From: Meira nashicola
Lineage: Eukaryota; Basidiomycota; Exobasidiomycetes; Exobasidiales; Brachybasidiaceae
Direction of reading: 5' to 3'
Assembly (NCBI GenBank): GCA_001600355.1
Contig: BCJU01000003.1
Span: 624,519 to 688,518, forward strand
Length of the DNA stretch: 64,000 bases
In this document: positions 48,214 to 56,810 of the stretch, piece by piece
Layout: each line of letters starts with the position of its first letter
Position numbering within the stretch: the first letter of the stretch is position 1
Translations under genes and position numbers: made by a program
The notes under the pieces: model-generated
Told to the model about the DNA's origin: nothing
What the model saw: the letters and a program-made list of their open reading frames with translations, nothing else
Databases searched by the model: none

Positions 48214-51012
48214 ATGGCGCGGCGAAAGAGAGGTTATTTGGACGAAGGGTGTTCGTCTGATTCAGCCTCTTCGTCAGCTTCTATTCCAAACAAGAAAGGG
48301 AAAGAAGAGGAAATTTATGGAATCTTTGGAGATGAAGGAGAAAATGAACAAAGAGGTGGAATAGGTAGAACTGTACGTGGCGAAGATCAAAAAGGAAGAA
48401 AGATTGATTATTTACGTGGACAAGCTTTTGTGTCTGCAACAAATAATGTGGAACCTCAGGCTGAAAATGATGACAATATGGACCTGAGCGTATCTGACAG
48501 TGATCAGAGTGAAGACGAATCTAGTTCCTCGGAAATGGAAGAATTTGCTCGTCAAGCTGCTGAAGAAGAAGAGGAAATGGAACATCGCAATGCTTTTCAA
48601 ACTGTGCCAACAATGGAAGGTCAAGAAATTGAGAATAGAGGAGAATTTGAGCCGACATCTTTCATTTCATCAAGAGGTGGGATAGGGTCTTCAAGACTGG
48701 GAATTGGAGCTCAGCAGAGGGAGCCAGATCCTGTCGATGAAGACGACCAACCGGCACCAAATGCAGGAATAGGAAGTAGGACCGGGATAGGATCAAGCAG
48801 AGGCATCCCTTCAGAATCTTCTGGAAGAGAAGTGCCAAGAATGAGCTCGCTGAACCAATTCATGCCTGCAAATGAGCCTTCAACGAGCGTTCTTCAGCAA
48901 AATGTTCCTCCATCCTCCGCATTCTCACAGAGAGCATCACAAACAAGCAACACTAGTAGTGTATTCACAGGCCCAACCCCAAAGATATCCTTTAAAACTG
49001 GAGGCGGTAAATTTGATCCTGCAAAATACCTCGCTCAAATGGGTTGGTCAGGAGGCGGTCTAGGAAAACAAGGAGAAGGAATTGTAATACCGATCGAAGT
49101 TAAACAAAGACCAGAACGTGCAGGTATCGCTTTTGGAGGTATAAAGGAAAAGACCAAACAAGCCAAAGAAGAAGCAAGAAGACGTGGTGAAAAAGTCAGT
49201 TCAGATGAGGAACAAGAGAAGAAAAACAAAACAAGAGCCCAAAAATCTTCATCAAAAATTGAAAAGCAAGCATGGACAAAACCCGAACGTAAACCACGAA
49301 AGCCAAAGATTGAGCATCGCACATATGAACAGATTTTGGCTGAACATGGCCACAATGGCATACCCAATGAAAATAATCAGATCATTGTTGATGCTACCGG
49401 TAAAGAGTATTCTTCATTATCTGCTGCTCTTGCAAAACATGCTGTTCCAACAAATGACAGCACACAATTGATCGAGATTAGACATAACCTTCGGCTTATT
49501 TGTGATGGAAATTTAAAAGCGCTCGATGTATTAGCAAACGAAGGATCGGCAATTCAAGATCGTCGTAAATGGTTAGAGCGTGGATTACACGAAGCAGTGC
49601 GTCGCAAGCAGGATTTGGTGACGAAACATAAACGTGTAGAGACTGTTGCCGAGATTGTCAAGGAGATCGAATTGCTTGGAAAACGTGCAGCAATAGACCC
49701 TAGTATCGGCTTGGAAAGCTTTATACAACCGGTACAGAAAATACTGCAACACCATAAAGATGCTATCGCTGAGATGGAGCTAGATGCAGCCCTCGTGGGA
49801 GCAATCGTTCCAATCTTCAAGCGTGAGTTGTCTCAGTGGTCTTTGCTGCAAGATCCTACCCGACTTTGTATCCCTTTGAGAAGTATAAGTGGTGCACTCC
49901 GGATTTCTATCAAAGAGGATGTCATGACGCCATATCAATCTCTTTTGTGGAATGTATGGATGCCACCTGTACGATCTGCATTAAACAATGAGTGGAACGT
50001 ATTCGATTCGACGACAGCAACAAAGTTTTTTGAAACGTGGAAACCACTCTTACCGGCTTTCATTCGCGACAATATCACCCATCAACTCATCTTACCAAAA
50101 TTGCGATCCGCCGTATCTGATTGGGATGGCAAAAGTGCTTTGTACAAAGTCGTATTTCCCTGGATGCCGCTTTTACATCATCAAATGGACGATATAATTT
50201 CTGAAGCAAAGAGACGAATACGTTCATCACTCAAATCATGGAGAGTCTCAAAGGGCGTTCCCTCTGAATTGCGCAAGTGGAGAGACGTATTTCGCAGAAG
50301 CGAATGGGATTCGATGCTGTTGGAATATGTTGTTGAAAAGCTTTCAACGTATTTGAAAGTGGAACTCAAAATTACTTCAGATCCAAAAGCGCAAGATAGA
50401 CAGCCACTCAAAGATATTTTGCAATGGAAGTCTTCGCTGGGCAGTAAGATGATGTCAAAAGTCTTATTGAACGGCTTTATACCCAATTGGCTTGGACAGA
50501 TGCATGCGATGCTCATTCATCCAAACAGTAATATGGTAGATGTTGCAGATTGGTATAGCAAGTGGAAGTCATATCTTGAAAAGAAGGAGGTCGATAAACT
50601 GGAAAGCGTGCAAATTGGCTTCCAAGCTGCTTTACGGATGATGGACGATGCTTTGCGTTTTGATCGTACGTTACTCAAAATGCCAGATTTGAAACAAATG
50701 CAGCGAAAAAGTGAAGCGGAATCAATACAAAAGAAGAGTTCAAAGGTGAAGTCAACTCGGGGAGAAGCGAGTACAGCCAGTTTCCGTCAAATTATTGAAG
50801 AAGCGGCTGCAGAAGTTGATTTGATCGTTCAAGCTCTTAACAAAACTGAAACAAGAAGTGGAATGCCACTTTATCGTATTTCACGTTTGATCGATGGCAA
50901 ATCCGGATTGACATTTTACCTTGAAGATGATGTCATTTTTCTTGAACGCAAAATGGAGCGGGGCCAATTTGATCCAATTTCGGTCGAAGAGTTGATCAAA
51001 AGCTGTGTGTAG
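48214..51012 (+). CDS. NTR1: G-patch splicing factor Ntr1/Spp382 (TFIP11)
   Basis: Ntr1 activates the helicase Prp43 to disassemble spent spliceosomes. The 932-residue protein starts at 48214 (ATCATGGCGC); upstream codons to 48154 are not family-like. A long acidic N-terminus is followed by the G-patch, YLAQMGWSGGGLGKQGEGIV (20 residues), with downstream PIEVKQRPERAGIAFGG, at about 270-315. A basic linker and a GCFC/TFIP11 helical domain (about 530-850) follow, with FIRDNITHQLILPKL and HPNSNMVDVADWYSKWKSYL (20 residues). Intronless despite its length. Confidence 0.94.
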   Translation: MARRKRGYLDEGCSSDSASSSASIPNKKGKEEEIYGIFGDEGENEQRGGIGRTVRGEDQKGRKIDYLRGQAFVSATNNVEPQAENDDNMDLSVSDSDQSEDESSSSEMEEFARQAAEEEEEMEHRNAFQTVPTMEGQEIENRGEFEPTSFISSRGGIGSSRLGIGAQQREPDPVDEDDQPAPNAGIGSRTGIGSSRGIPSESSGREVPRMSSLNQFMPANEPSTSVLQQNVPPSSAFSQRASQTSNTSSVFTGPTPKISFKTGGGKFDPAKYLAQMGWSGGGLGKQGEGIVIPIEVKQRPERAGIAFGGIKEKTKQAKEEARRRGEKVSSDEEQEKKNKTRAQKSSSKIEKQAWTKPERKPRKPKIEHRTYEQILAEHGHNGIPNENNQIIVDATGKEYSSLSAALAKHAVPTNDSTQLIEIRHNLRLICDGNLKALDVLANEGSAIQDRRKWLERGLHEAVRRKQDLVTKHKRVETVAEIVKEIELLGKRAAIDPSIGLESFIQPVQKILQHHKDAIAEMELDAALVGAIVPIFKRELSQWSLLQDPTRLCIPLRSISGALRISIKEDVMTPYQSLLWNVWMPPVRSALNNEWNVFDSTTATKFFETWKPLLPAFIRDNITHQLILPKLRSAVSDWDGKSALYKVVFPWMPLLHHQMDDIISEAKRRIRSSLKSWRVSKGVPSELRKWRDVFRRSEWDSMLLEYVVEKLSTYLKVELKITSDPKAQDRQPLKDILQWKSSLGSKMMSKVLLNGFIPNWLGQMHAMLIHPNSNMVDVADWYSKWKSYLEKKEVDKLESVQIGFQAALRMMDDALRFDRTLLKMPDLKQMQRKSEAESIQKKSSKVKSTRGEASTASFRQIIEEAAAEVDLIVQALNKTETRSGMPLYRISRLIDGKSGLTFYLEDDVIFLERKMERGQFDPISVEELIKSCV

Positions 51013-51200
51013 GGATTATGTATTTTTTATAGGAACAAATTGTATTACTATTCAAATATAAATTCTTAACCTCATTGGCACAATTTTCGGGGCACTTTGT
51101 ACGCCTCTTGATGAAAGTGTGCATCTTTTTGTTTATTCATGATAGATATTTAAACTCCTTTATTTCATCAACAATTCCTCTTTTACTCTATACAATCAAT

Positions 51201-51602
51201 ATGTTATTTGACGAAGGAAAGATGTCACAAGGCGCTGAAGTATGGGCACGTACTATGCATTTATCGCCTGATGAATGTGTTGATGTGATCCCAACAAATA
51301 GAACGAAAATTCTTCCACCGCCACAACGTAAGAGTTCAACAAATGCAGAAAGTTATATTAAAAATGAAGAAGAAGTGATTAAATGTGAATCAAAATTAAA
51401 CAATTGGTTTGATAAATTTGAAAGTGCATCAAAGCGTACATATGAAAAAGTACAAAAAGATGAAAGATTTACAAAATATATCGGTGAACCTGTACAAAAA
51501 GCTGTTCAAAATACATTCACACCCGAAGTTAAATCTCAATTACGTGGTTTTGTGAAAAAAGCAGGTGATTATGTTGAAACGCAAACCAATCGTATCAATT
51601 GA
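51201..51602 (+). CDS. Small unknown hydrophilic protein
   Basis: I do not recognise the family. From the ATG at 51201 (CAATATG) the product has 133 residues: polar, Lys/Glu-rich, probably helical, with two cysteines. The C-terminal half (KYIGEPVQKAVQNTF, QLRGFVKKAGDYVE) looks amphipathic. A start at 51222 (MSQGAE) is also possible. The frame is open upstream to 51075, giving a hydrophobic extension, but no signal peptide with a sensible cleavage site results. It ends about 220 bp before the secreted gene at 51826. Confidence 0.5.
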   Translation: MLFDEGKMSQGAEVWARTMHLSPDECVDVIPTNRTKILPPPQRKSSTNAESYIKNEEEVIKCESKLNNWFDKFESASKRTYEKVQKDERFTKYIGEPVQKAVQNTFTPEVKSQLRGFVKKAGDYVETQTNRIN

Positions 51603-51745
51603 TCTTAGAGGTGTGTTTTGCGGCCCGATCTCATCGCCTCGTAGTTGATTTCCTTGGCCGAAAATTTTCACTTTTTTTTTGAAAGCTGGATGAACTTTTT
51701 GCGTACACAGAAAACTGTCAAGATCGCTGTTTCTTAAATGTATAC

Positions 51746-51753
51746 TATATAAA
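51746..51753 (+). promoter_or_regulatory. TATA box of the 51826 secreted gene
   Basis: TATATAAA, about 73 bp upstream of the ATG at 51826. Confidence 0.5.
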
Positions 51754-51825
51754 CTTCTTTTTTTTTTTCTAGATTTTCAATTTATTCTTTTCAACACCCA
51801 TACATAATAATTTTGTTTTGTGAAG

Positions 51826-52203
51826 ATGATGTTTTCATTATGCTTATATGTTTTACTTCTTTTATGCTCTTCGCTTCATGTGAGCTCAAGTCCAGAATCA
51901 ATCAAGGTAAACTCATTCAACACTATGTTAATGCGCCGTTCTGAAGGTGATCATCCAAGCACCTCACATGAAAACCAACCTGGATCACCTCCAAGATCTC
52001 CAAGGCTACGTTCAATGAGACAAGAATCTTTACCAGTAGTTCAAACACGTGCTCGTCGTCAAAGTCAGTCGGGTAATAATAATTCACCTTCAGGTTTACG
52101 AAGTCCCGTTCAAAGATCATCACCTTTACGCCGCGAGAATGCAAATTCACCTGATTCAGTATTGAAAAGTTCTGATGTATTTGATCATCACAACGATAAT
52201 TAA
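51826..52203 (+). CDS. Small secreted Ser/Pro/Arg-rich protein
   Basis: The product has 125 residues with a clear signal peptide (MMFSLCLYVLLLLCSSLHV, cut near VSS-SPES). The mature ~100 residues are disordered and basic, dominated by Ser, Pro, Arg and Asn, with repeated SP and RSP/SPRL motifs (GSPPRSPRLRS, GLRSPVQRSSPLRR). Several dibasic or Arg-Arg pairs could be kexin sites. The Ser/Pro character recalls the N-terminal parts of the family B proteins at 32748 and 33696, but I see no firm homology. Confidence 0.65.
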   Translation: MMFSLCLYVLLLLCSSLHVSSSPESIKVNSFNTMLMRRSEGDHPSTSHENQPGSPPRSPRLRSMRQESLPVVQTRARRQSQSGNNNSPSGLRSPVQRSSPLRRENANSPDSVLKSSDVFDHHNDN

Positions 52204-52264
52204 ACGTATTCAATAGATGGATATACCTAGTATGTTTATAGTATACAATGTCTCTCTCTCTCTT

Positions 52265-55108
52265 CTACAAATTCTCCAACACTTTACGTACCCAAGCATT
52301 GTTCTCACATCGATCACGATATTCATCAACAAGAGATGAAAGTGAATCAGCTTCCGATCGAATTCTCTTTTTGGATGCAAATGCACGCATGAATTCTTCA
52401 ATTATCTTCATACCTTCTTCCGTTGTCTTTGCATCCACAGTGAGTAATGGTGAAATTTCTCCATCAACATCTTCCATTTCTTCCGCTTTGCGTTTTGCCA
52501 ATTTAATCACGCTCGGAGGAAATCCGGCCAATTCAGCTACATGAATACCATAACTACGATCACAAATTCCAGGTTCCACTTTGTATAGCAATGTGATTTC
52601 ACTTTCTTTCTCTAATGCTTGTGTATCGCTTCGTGGTTCAACATGAACTTTACAATGTAAATTTTGCACATGTTTAATCTGATCTGCCAAAGCGACAATT
52701 TCGGCAAAATGACTTGCGAATAAACATTTACTTCGAATTTTTGATGCGATAAATTCTGAAATACTCCATGCTAATCCAAATCCATCGTAAGTTGAAGTTC
52801 CACGACCGAGTTCATCAATAATGATTAATGAATCACGCGTTGCTAATCGTAAGATCGTTGATGTTTCTAACATTTCAGCCATAAATGTTGAAACACCTTT
52901 TGTTTGATTATCTCCTGCTCCAACACGAGCAAGAATTGCATCGAAAATTGGAATCTTGGCTCCTGCAGCACATGGTACAAAGCAACCTGCTTGACTCATT
53001 AGGGAAATAATACCAATCGAGCGAATATATGTACTTTTTCCACCCATGTTGGGACCTGTGATGACGAGAAATTCACTTTGGTCCGGAATCATTTCAGCAT
53101 CGTTCGGAATAAAGTTGAGATCATCTTGAACTTCAAGGCATGGATGACGTACTTCTTTAACGATCATCGGTGCATTCTTGCCCATCTCATCAATCTCTGG
53201 TCGGATATAAGGAATTGGGGCATGCGATGAAACAAACGCAAAACTGATAATGACATCCAAATTTGCAATAATCGCATTGAATTGTTCAAGCGGTGAACAA
53301 TAGCCAGCGGCGACGTTGATGACTTGCTTTACTAATCCACTTTGATGTGTTGCATATTTGTTTTGTAAGTCAATGTGATCAGTTGAAAGATCTTTCGCTT
53401 CACGCGTTGTGAAAAACACACCAGCTTTTGTTGTTCCAAGTTCGATATATTTGATACTTGTCTTCTCTTTCAATGCTTTGCTATCATTTCTAGTCACGCG
53501 GAAACAATAACCGTATTGCTGAGAATCTTCCAATTTAAGCTTCTTTTCGTCCATTCTCAAATCACGCTTTACCTTATTGTACTGCTCGTGTAAACTTTCC
53601 ATCGTTTGATCGATTGAGTTACGGATATTCTGAAGACGCTCATCATATTCTGGTTTAATGACAAAGCGGTGACGATCTAATTCGTCCAAATCGATCGTAG
53701 CCTCAACCATATCGACCAATTTGGCAAGCAACTTCCTTGAACGCTCCAAAGGTTCAACGAATGTGGACCTAATCAGCTTTTCGCCATCAATAATTCCAAA
53801 GCCTTGGACTTGGGTCAAGGTGTCAATGAGATTAGGAAGACGAATCACTGCCTGATAAGCAATGACCACATCTTCCAAAGTAGCAACGCCTTTTTGGAAT
53901 CTCTTACTGTTTCGTTGTAAATCAGGCATAAGACGGAGAGTATCGTTTTGCAAATTTTCACGAGATGTTGAATCTTCTACGAATGTCTCGACGAGGGTGT
54001 GTCGATTTTTGATCTCATGCACATTGACAAGAGGTTGTTTGAGCCATTGAGCTAACAATCTTTGTCCTTGTGGTGTTTTGCATCGGTTCAATAAACCGTA
54101 TAAGCTCGCATTCTTATTTGTACCAGTTTGTCCTGGATCATTAAAGACACCCATTGCACGAAGTGCAGGATGATCAACACGCAAAAATTGTGCTAGATCA
54201 TGTGTATGAATGTCATATTGACCAAAGTTGGTATCATCGTTAAGTAGACTCAAAAAATTGAGCAAAGCTTGCATTGATCCCATTGCGATCTTGAGATTGA
54301 GTTCGGGAATTTGTTCGCTTTGGTTATCTTCTTTGAGCAATCTGGTCACATCTTGCTCGATCGCTTTTGGTTGGAAGTCATTACGCTTTACCTCGGTCAA
54401 TACACAACCTGCACGGTCAATAACTGTTTTGAGCTTGTTGATATCGTAATCTGTGCAAGATTCATCTGATGGAATTAAGCATTCTTTTGCACCAATTTGA
54501 ATCAAAAGTGATTCTGTATTAGAAAACAAATCATTTTCGGCAAATTCAGCAACACCCAATTGACGATTTGATGCATCTGCAAAAGCTGCTCCAACAGTTT
54601 TGACACCATCTTGAACACGTGTACGCAATGCAACTACAATTGGAGAAGTATCCAGATCTGCATCAGCAAAGATCAAGTCTTCCAATTGTTGCAGATTGCC
54701 TGGAGATGCGAATTTTTCTACTTGCCAAGAATGTTTCTTTGACGTTCCACCTGACCAAATTTCGACTTTCAATTGTTTTGCTGTGAGTGCTTCACGTAGA
54801 AATGATCTTGTCATGTTCATATTCAAAGTTACAGATGGCAGAGTTTCTTTACCGCGACCTAATTGTTTCAAAACTGATAAAGTTTTATATGCAATCTTTG
54901 CCACCTTTATTGCATCATCACCATGTGCAGTATAAAATTCTCCACGATCGAATAAACGTACTGTATCTTCTGATTTGGATTCGTTTATTTTACGAAACCA
55001 ACCGATGAATCTCGATTCATCTTGAGAGTCAGCACCTAAATCAAGTTTATCATGAACACTTGTTGAGCTACCTCCATTACCACCACCATACATAAGATCG
55101 GAAGCCAT
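52265..55108 (-). CDS. MSH2: DNA mismatch-repair protein Msh2
   Basis: Msh2 is the common subunit of MutS-alpha and MutS-beta, recognising mismatches and loops in the nucleus. It has 947 residues from the ATG at 55108 (MASDLMYGG). Domain I holds RFIGWFRKI and VRLFDRGEFYTAHGDDA. The lever/clamp region is intact. The ATPase has Walker A GPNMGGKSTYIR (about 684-695), Walker B LIIIDELGRGTSTYDGFG and the signature ANLxx-type loop GVSTFMAEM. The upstream codons to 55180 carry promoter motifs and are not coding. Two ACGCGT boxes and TGCATGCA lie just upstream. Confidence 0.97.
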   Translation of the reverse strand: MASDLMYGGGNGGSSTSVHDKLDLGADSQDESRFIGWFRKINESKSEDTVRLFDRGEFYTAHGDDAIKVAKIAYKTLSVLKQLGRGKETLPSVTLNMNMTRSFLREALTAKQLKVEIWSGGTSKKHSWQVEKFASPGNLQQLEDLIFADADLDTSPIVVALRTRVQDGVKTVGAAFADASNRQLGVAEFAENDLFSNTESLLIQIGAKECLIPSDESCTDYDINKLKTVIDRAGCVLTEVKRNDFQPKAIEQDVTRLLKEDNQSEQIPELNLKIAMGSMQALLNFLSLLNDDTNFGQYDIHTHDLAQFLRVDHPALRAMGVFNDPGQTGTNKNASLYGLLNRCKTPQGQRLLAQWLKQPLVNVHEIKNRHTLVETFVEDSTSRENLQNDTLRLMPDLQRNSKRFQKGVATLEDVVIAYQAVIRLPNLIDTLTQVQGFGIIDGEKLIRSTFVEPLERSRKLLAKLVDMVEATIDLDELDRHRFVIKPEYDERLQNIRNSIDQTMESLHEQYNKVKRDLRMDEKKLKLEDSQQYGYCFRVTRNDSKALKEKTSIKYIELGTTKAGVFFTTREAKDLSTDHIDLQNKYATHQSGLVKQVINVAAGYCSPLEQFNAIIANLDVIISFAFVSSHAPIPYIRPEIDEMGKNAPMIVKEVRHPCLEVQDDLNFIPNDAEMIPDQSEFLVITGPNMGGKSTYIRSIGIISLMSQAGCFVPCAAGAKIPIFDAILARVGAGDNQTKGVSTFMAEMLETSTILRLATRDSLIIIDELGRGTSTYDGFGLAWSISEFIASKIRSKCLFASHFAEIVALADQIKHVQNLHCKVHVEPRSDTQALEKESEITLLYKVEPGICDRSYGIHVAELAGFPPSVIKLAKRKAEEMEDVDGEISPLLTVDAKTTEEGMKIIEEFMRAFASKKRIRSEADSLSSLVDEYRDRCENNAWVRKVLENL

Positions 55109-55152
55109 GTTGCAGTCTTTATGGTTGAAGGAAAGGAGAAAACGCGAATGTA

Positions 55153-55208
55153 TGCATGCATATGCATAATCACGCGTCACTTTTCGAGAAGAACACTTAA
55201 GTACGCGT
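55153..55208. promoter_or_regulatory. MSH2 promoter cluster: TGCATGCA and two ACGCGT boxes
   Basis: TGCATGCA is at 55153-55160, and ACGCGT at 55172-55177 and 55203-55208, i.e. 45-100 bp upstream of the MSH2 ATG. ACGCGT is the MluI cell-cycle box bound by MBF in yeasts, where many replication and repair genes carry it. Confidence 0.5.
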
Positions 55209-55708
55209 TTTTTTTGTGTGTGTGTGTTCGTGTCACTAATAGTCTAGAATGAACAATGAATGAATTCAGAATCTTATTCTTTTGAGTAGTACATCGATGA
55301 GCCACTACAAGTCTTGGCGATCAGAACATGACCAGCATGAAAAATAAAGGGAGGATTAAAGAGATGAAGAGATGAAGCAGTAGAAAAAAGCGAAGTCACT
55401 GATTCTTTAAGAGGTCGAGAATGAAAAAGTTGGCCATTTGAAAGTGTTCTACTATAATTGTATGTATGCATTCATTACTGTCAGCTTCCCTATGAAAGAT
55501 GGTGGGTGGTGTTAACAGCTGCATATGCATACTCACTGTAAGCTTGCATGAAAGCTAAGATTGATGGTGATGATGACGAAGATGATCTAGTCGGATCGGA
55601 TTTCAATTTGCCTCCCAAGAAGAGTTTATCACGAGTACATATTTTGTTGAACTCGTTCCCAGAAATTAATCAATCTTTGTTGATTTTCCGAGTTAAGTTG
55701 GATCTGGT
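55209..55708. other. Intergenic region, MSH2 5' flank and KEP 3' flank
   Basis: Contains a (GT)n run near 55217, GTATGTATGCATTC at about 55459 and CATATGCATACTCAC near 55521. A short plus-strand acidic frame (55548-55640, opening MKAKIDGDDDEDDLVGSDF) looks protein-like but has no supported gene around it. Confidence 0.4.
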
Positions 55709-56158
55709 TTATTTTTTTCCATTTCCTCCAATTCCCATCATGAGACTATAATGTTTTGGATCTTTGTCTTTCTTTCCACCATCATCTCGCTTTTGAATTC
55801 CAGCTGATTTTGGTCCTTTAAATTCTTCCATTAAAAGCATATACTTTTTCCGATCTTTCCTTTTTTGGGGTCCATTATCATCTCGCTTTTTGTTGTTTTT
55901 GTGTGTCTTTTCTTTCTTTTCTGCTGATTGAATCGTTTTTGGATCCGGTTTGAATTCTAACATGAGCATATAATGTTTTGGATCTTTCGTTTGTGGATCT
56001 CCTCCTTCGCTTGAAAAACCAATCGGTTCATCACCATCATCTCGTTTACGAATTCTTTGTTTAATCATTCCTGATTGGTTTGGAGTTGGTGAAGAAGCAA
56101 CTACGACGATAATCGAAAGTGAGATTAAAAACAGTAAAGGCACAAAGATTTTCAGCAT
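55709..56158 (-). CDS. Repetitive secreted precursor with kexin sites (KEP-like)
   Basis: The product has 149 residues. The signal peptide is about residues 1-22 (MLKIFVPLLFLISLSIIVVV). Three Lys-Arg sites, each followed by Asp-Asp, lie at K38-R39, K91-R92 and K123-R124. After each comes a similar module: KDPKHYMLMLEF (59-69), KDRKKYMLLMEEF (101-113) and KDPKHYSLMMG (132-142). Spacing between sites is 53 and 32 residues. This is the architecture of kexin-processed peptide precursors (Ustilago Rep1, pheromone-like and dikaritin precursors). No UstYa-type gene is nearby, so modification is only conjecture. No cysteines; a Tyr sits in each module. Same strand as MSH2. Confidence 0.78.
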   Translation of the reverse strand: MLKIFVPLLFLISLSIIVVVASSPTPNQSGMIKQRIRKRDDGDEPIGFSSEGGDPQTKDPKHYMLMLEFKPDPKTIQSAEKKEKTHKNNKKRDDNGPQKRKDRKKYMLLMEEFKGPKSAGIQKRDDGGKKDKDPKHYSLMMGIGGNGKK

Positions 56159-56810
56159 TTTTCTTTTAACGATTGTTGGCTTGAATTGGTGTATTTATCA
56201 ATGGTGGTGAAGTTATATTATGTCTTGATCGTGATTATATGGACGTTGGAGAGGGAGAGAGGACAAGTTTTAAATAGGAAAGAAAAGGCATATAAGGCTT
56301 TATACATTGTCTACTGTTTTATACATTTTTGTTTCGCCTTCTTGCCCTTTTTGCCAAACAACGAATGATTGCGCCCAAATAAAAAAATAAAATAAATCAG
56401 AACAGTCAAATTGCAGCAGCCAAGGAAGTGATGAATAATAAAAGTGCATTTATTCATCTTTTTTATTTTTATTTATTTTTTTTCTTCTCATTTCGTACCT
56501 GAACTGCTTACAGAATGAAGAGGGACCAACCAAAAAAAAAAAAACTCAGTATATTTCGGAGCCGCACTTTTTTTTACGGAGGTGCAAGGACCATAAAATA
56601 TTCCTTCTCTGATTTTATGCCTCTCAGACCATCGTTCTCCGAAGTAATCATCAGCGTAGATTGAAATAAAAAAGAAAGAAAGCATTAAAAGAAAGTTCGT
56701 AAATCAGCCCAGTCACAAAGTAATCAACGGTGCCTTGATTTTATTATTGTGTCATTTTATCATCTGATTGATTGTCAGGGGTTCACTCAATATTTGAAAT
56801 ATTAGGGGTT
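56159..56810. other. Intergenic region, KEP promoter and UTP22 3' flank
   Basis: TATTTAAA on the minus strand at 56269-56276 is a possible TATA box for the KEP gene, 111 bp upstream of its ATG. Poly(T) and poly(A) tracts lie near 56455-56480, 56532 and 56569. A minus-strand 65-codon frame (56488-56685) opens with a short hydrophobic stretch; I do not call it a gene. Confidence 0.45.

Noticed and set aside
56488..56685. Minus-strand 65-codon frame with short hydrophobic N-terminus
   Set aside because: The hydrophobic stretch is only about ten residues, low-complexity Phe runs come from poly(A/T), and no TATA or splice evidence supports it.
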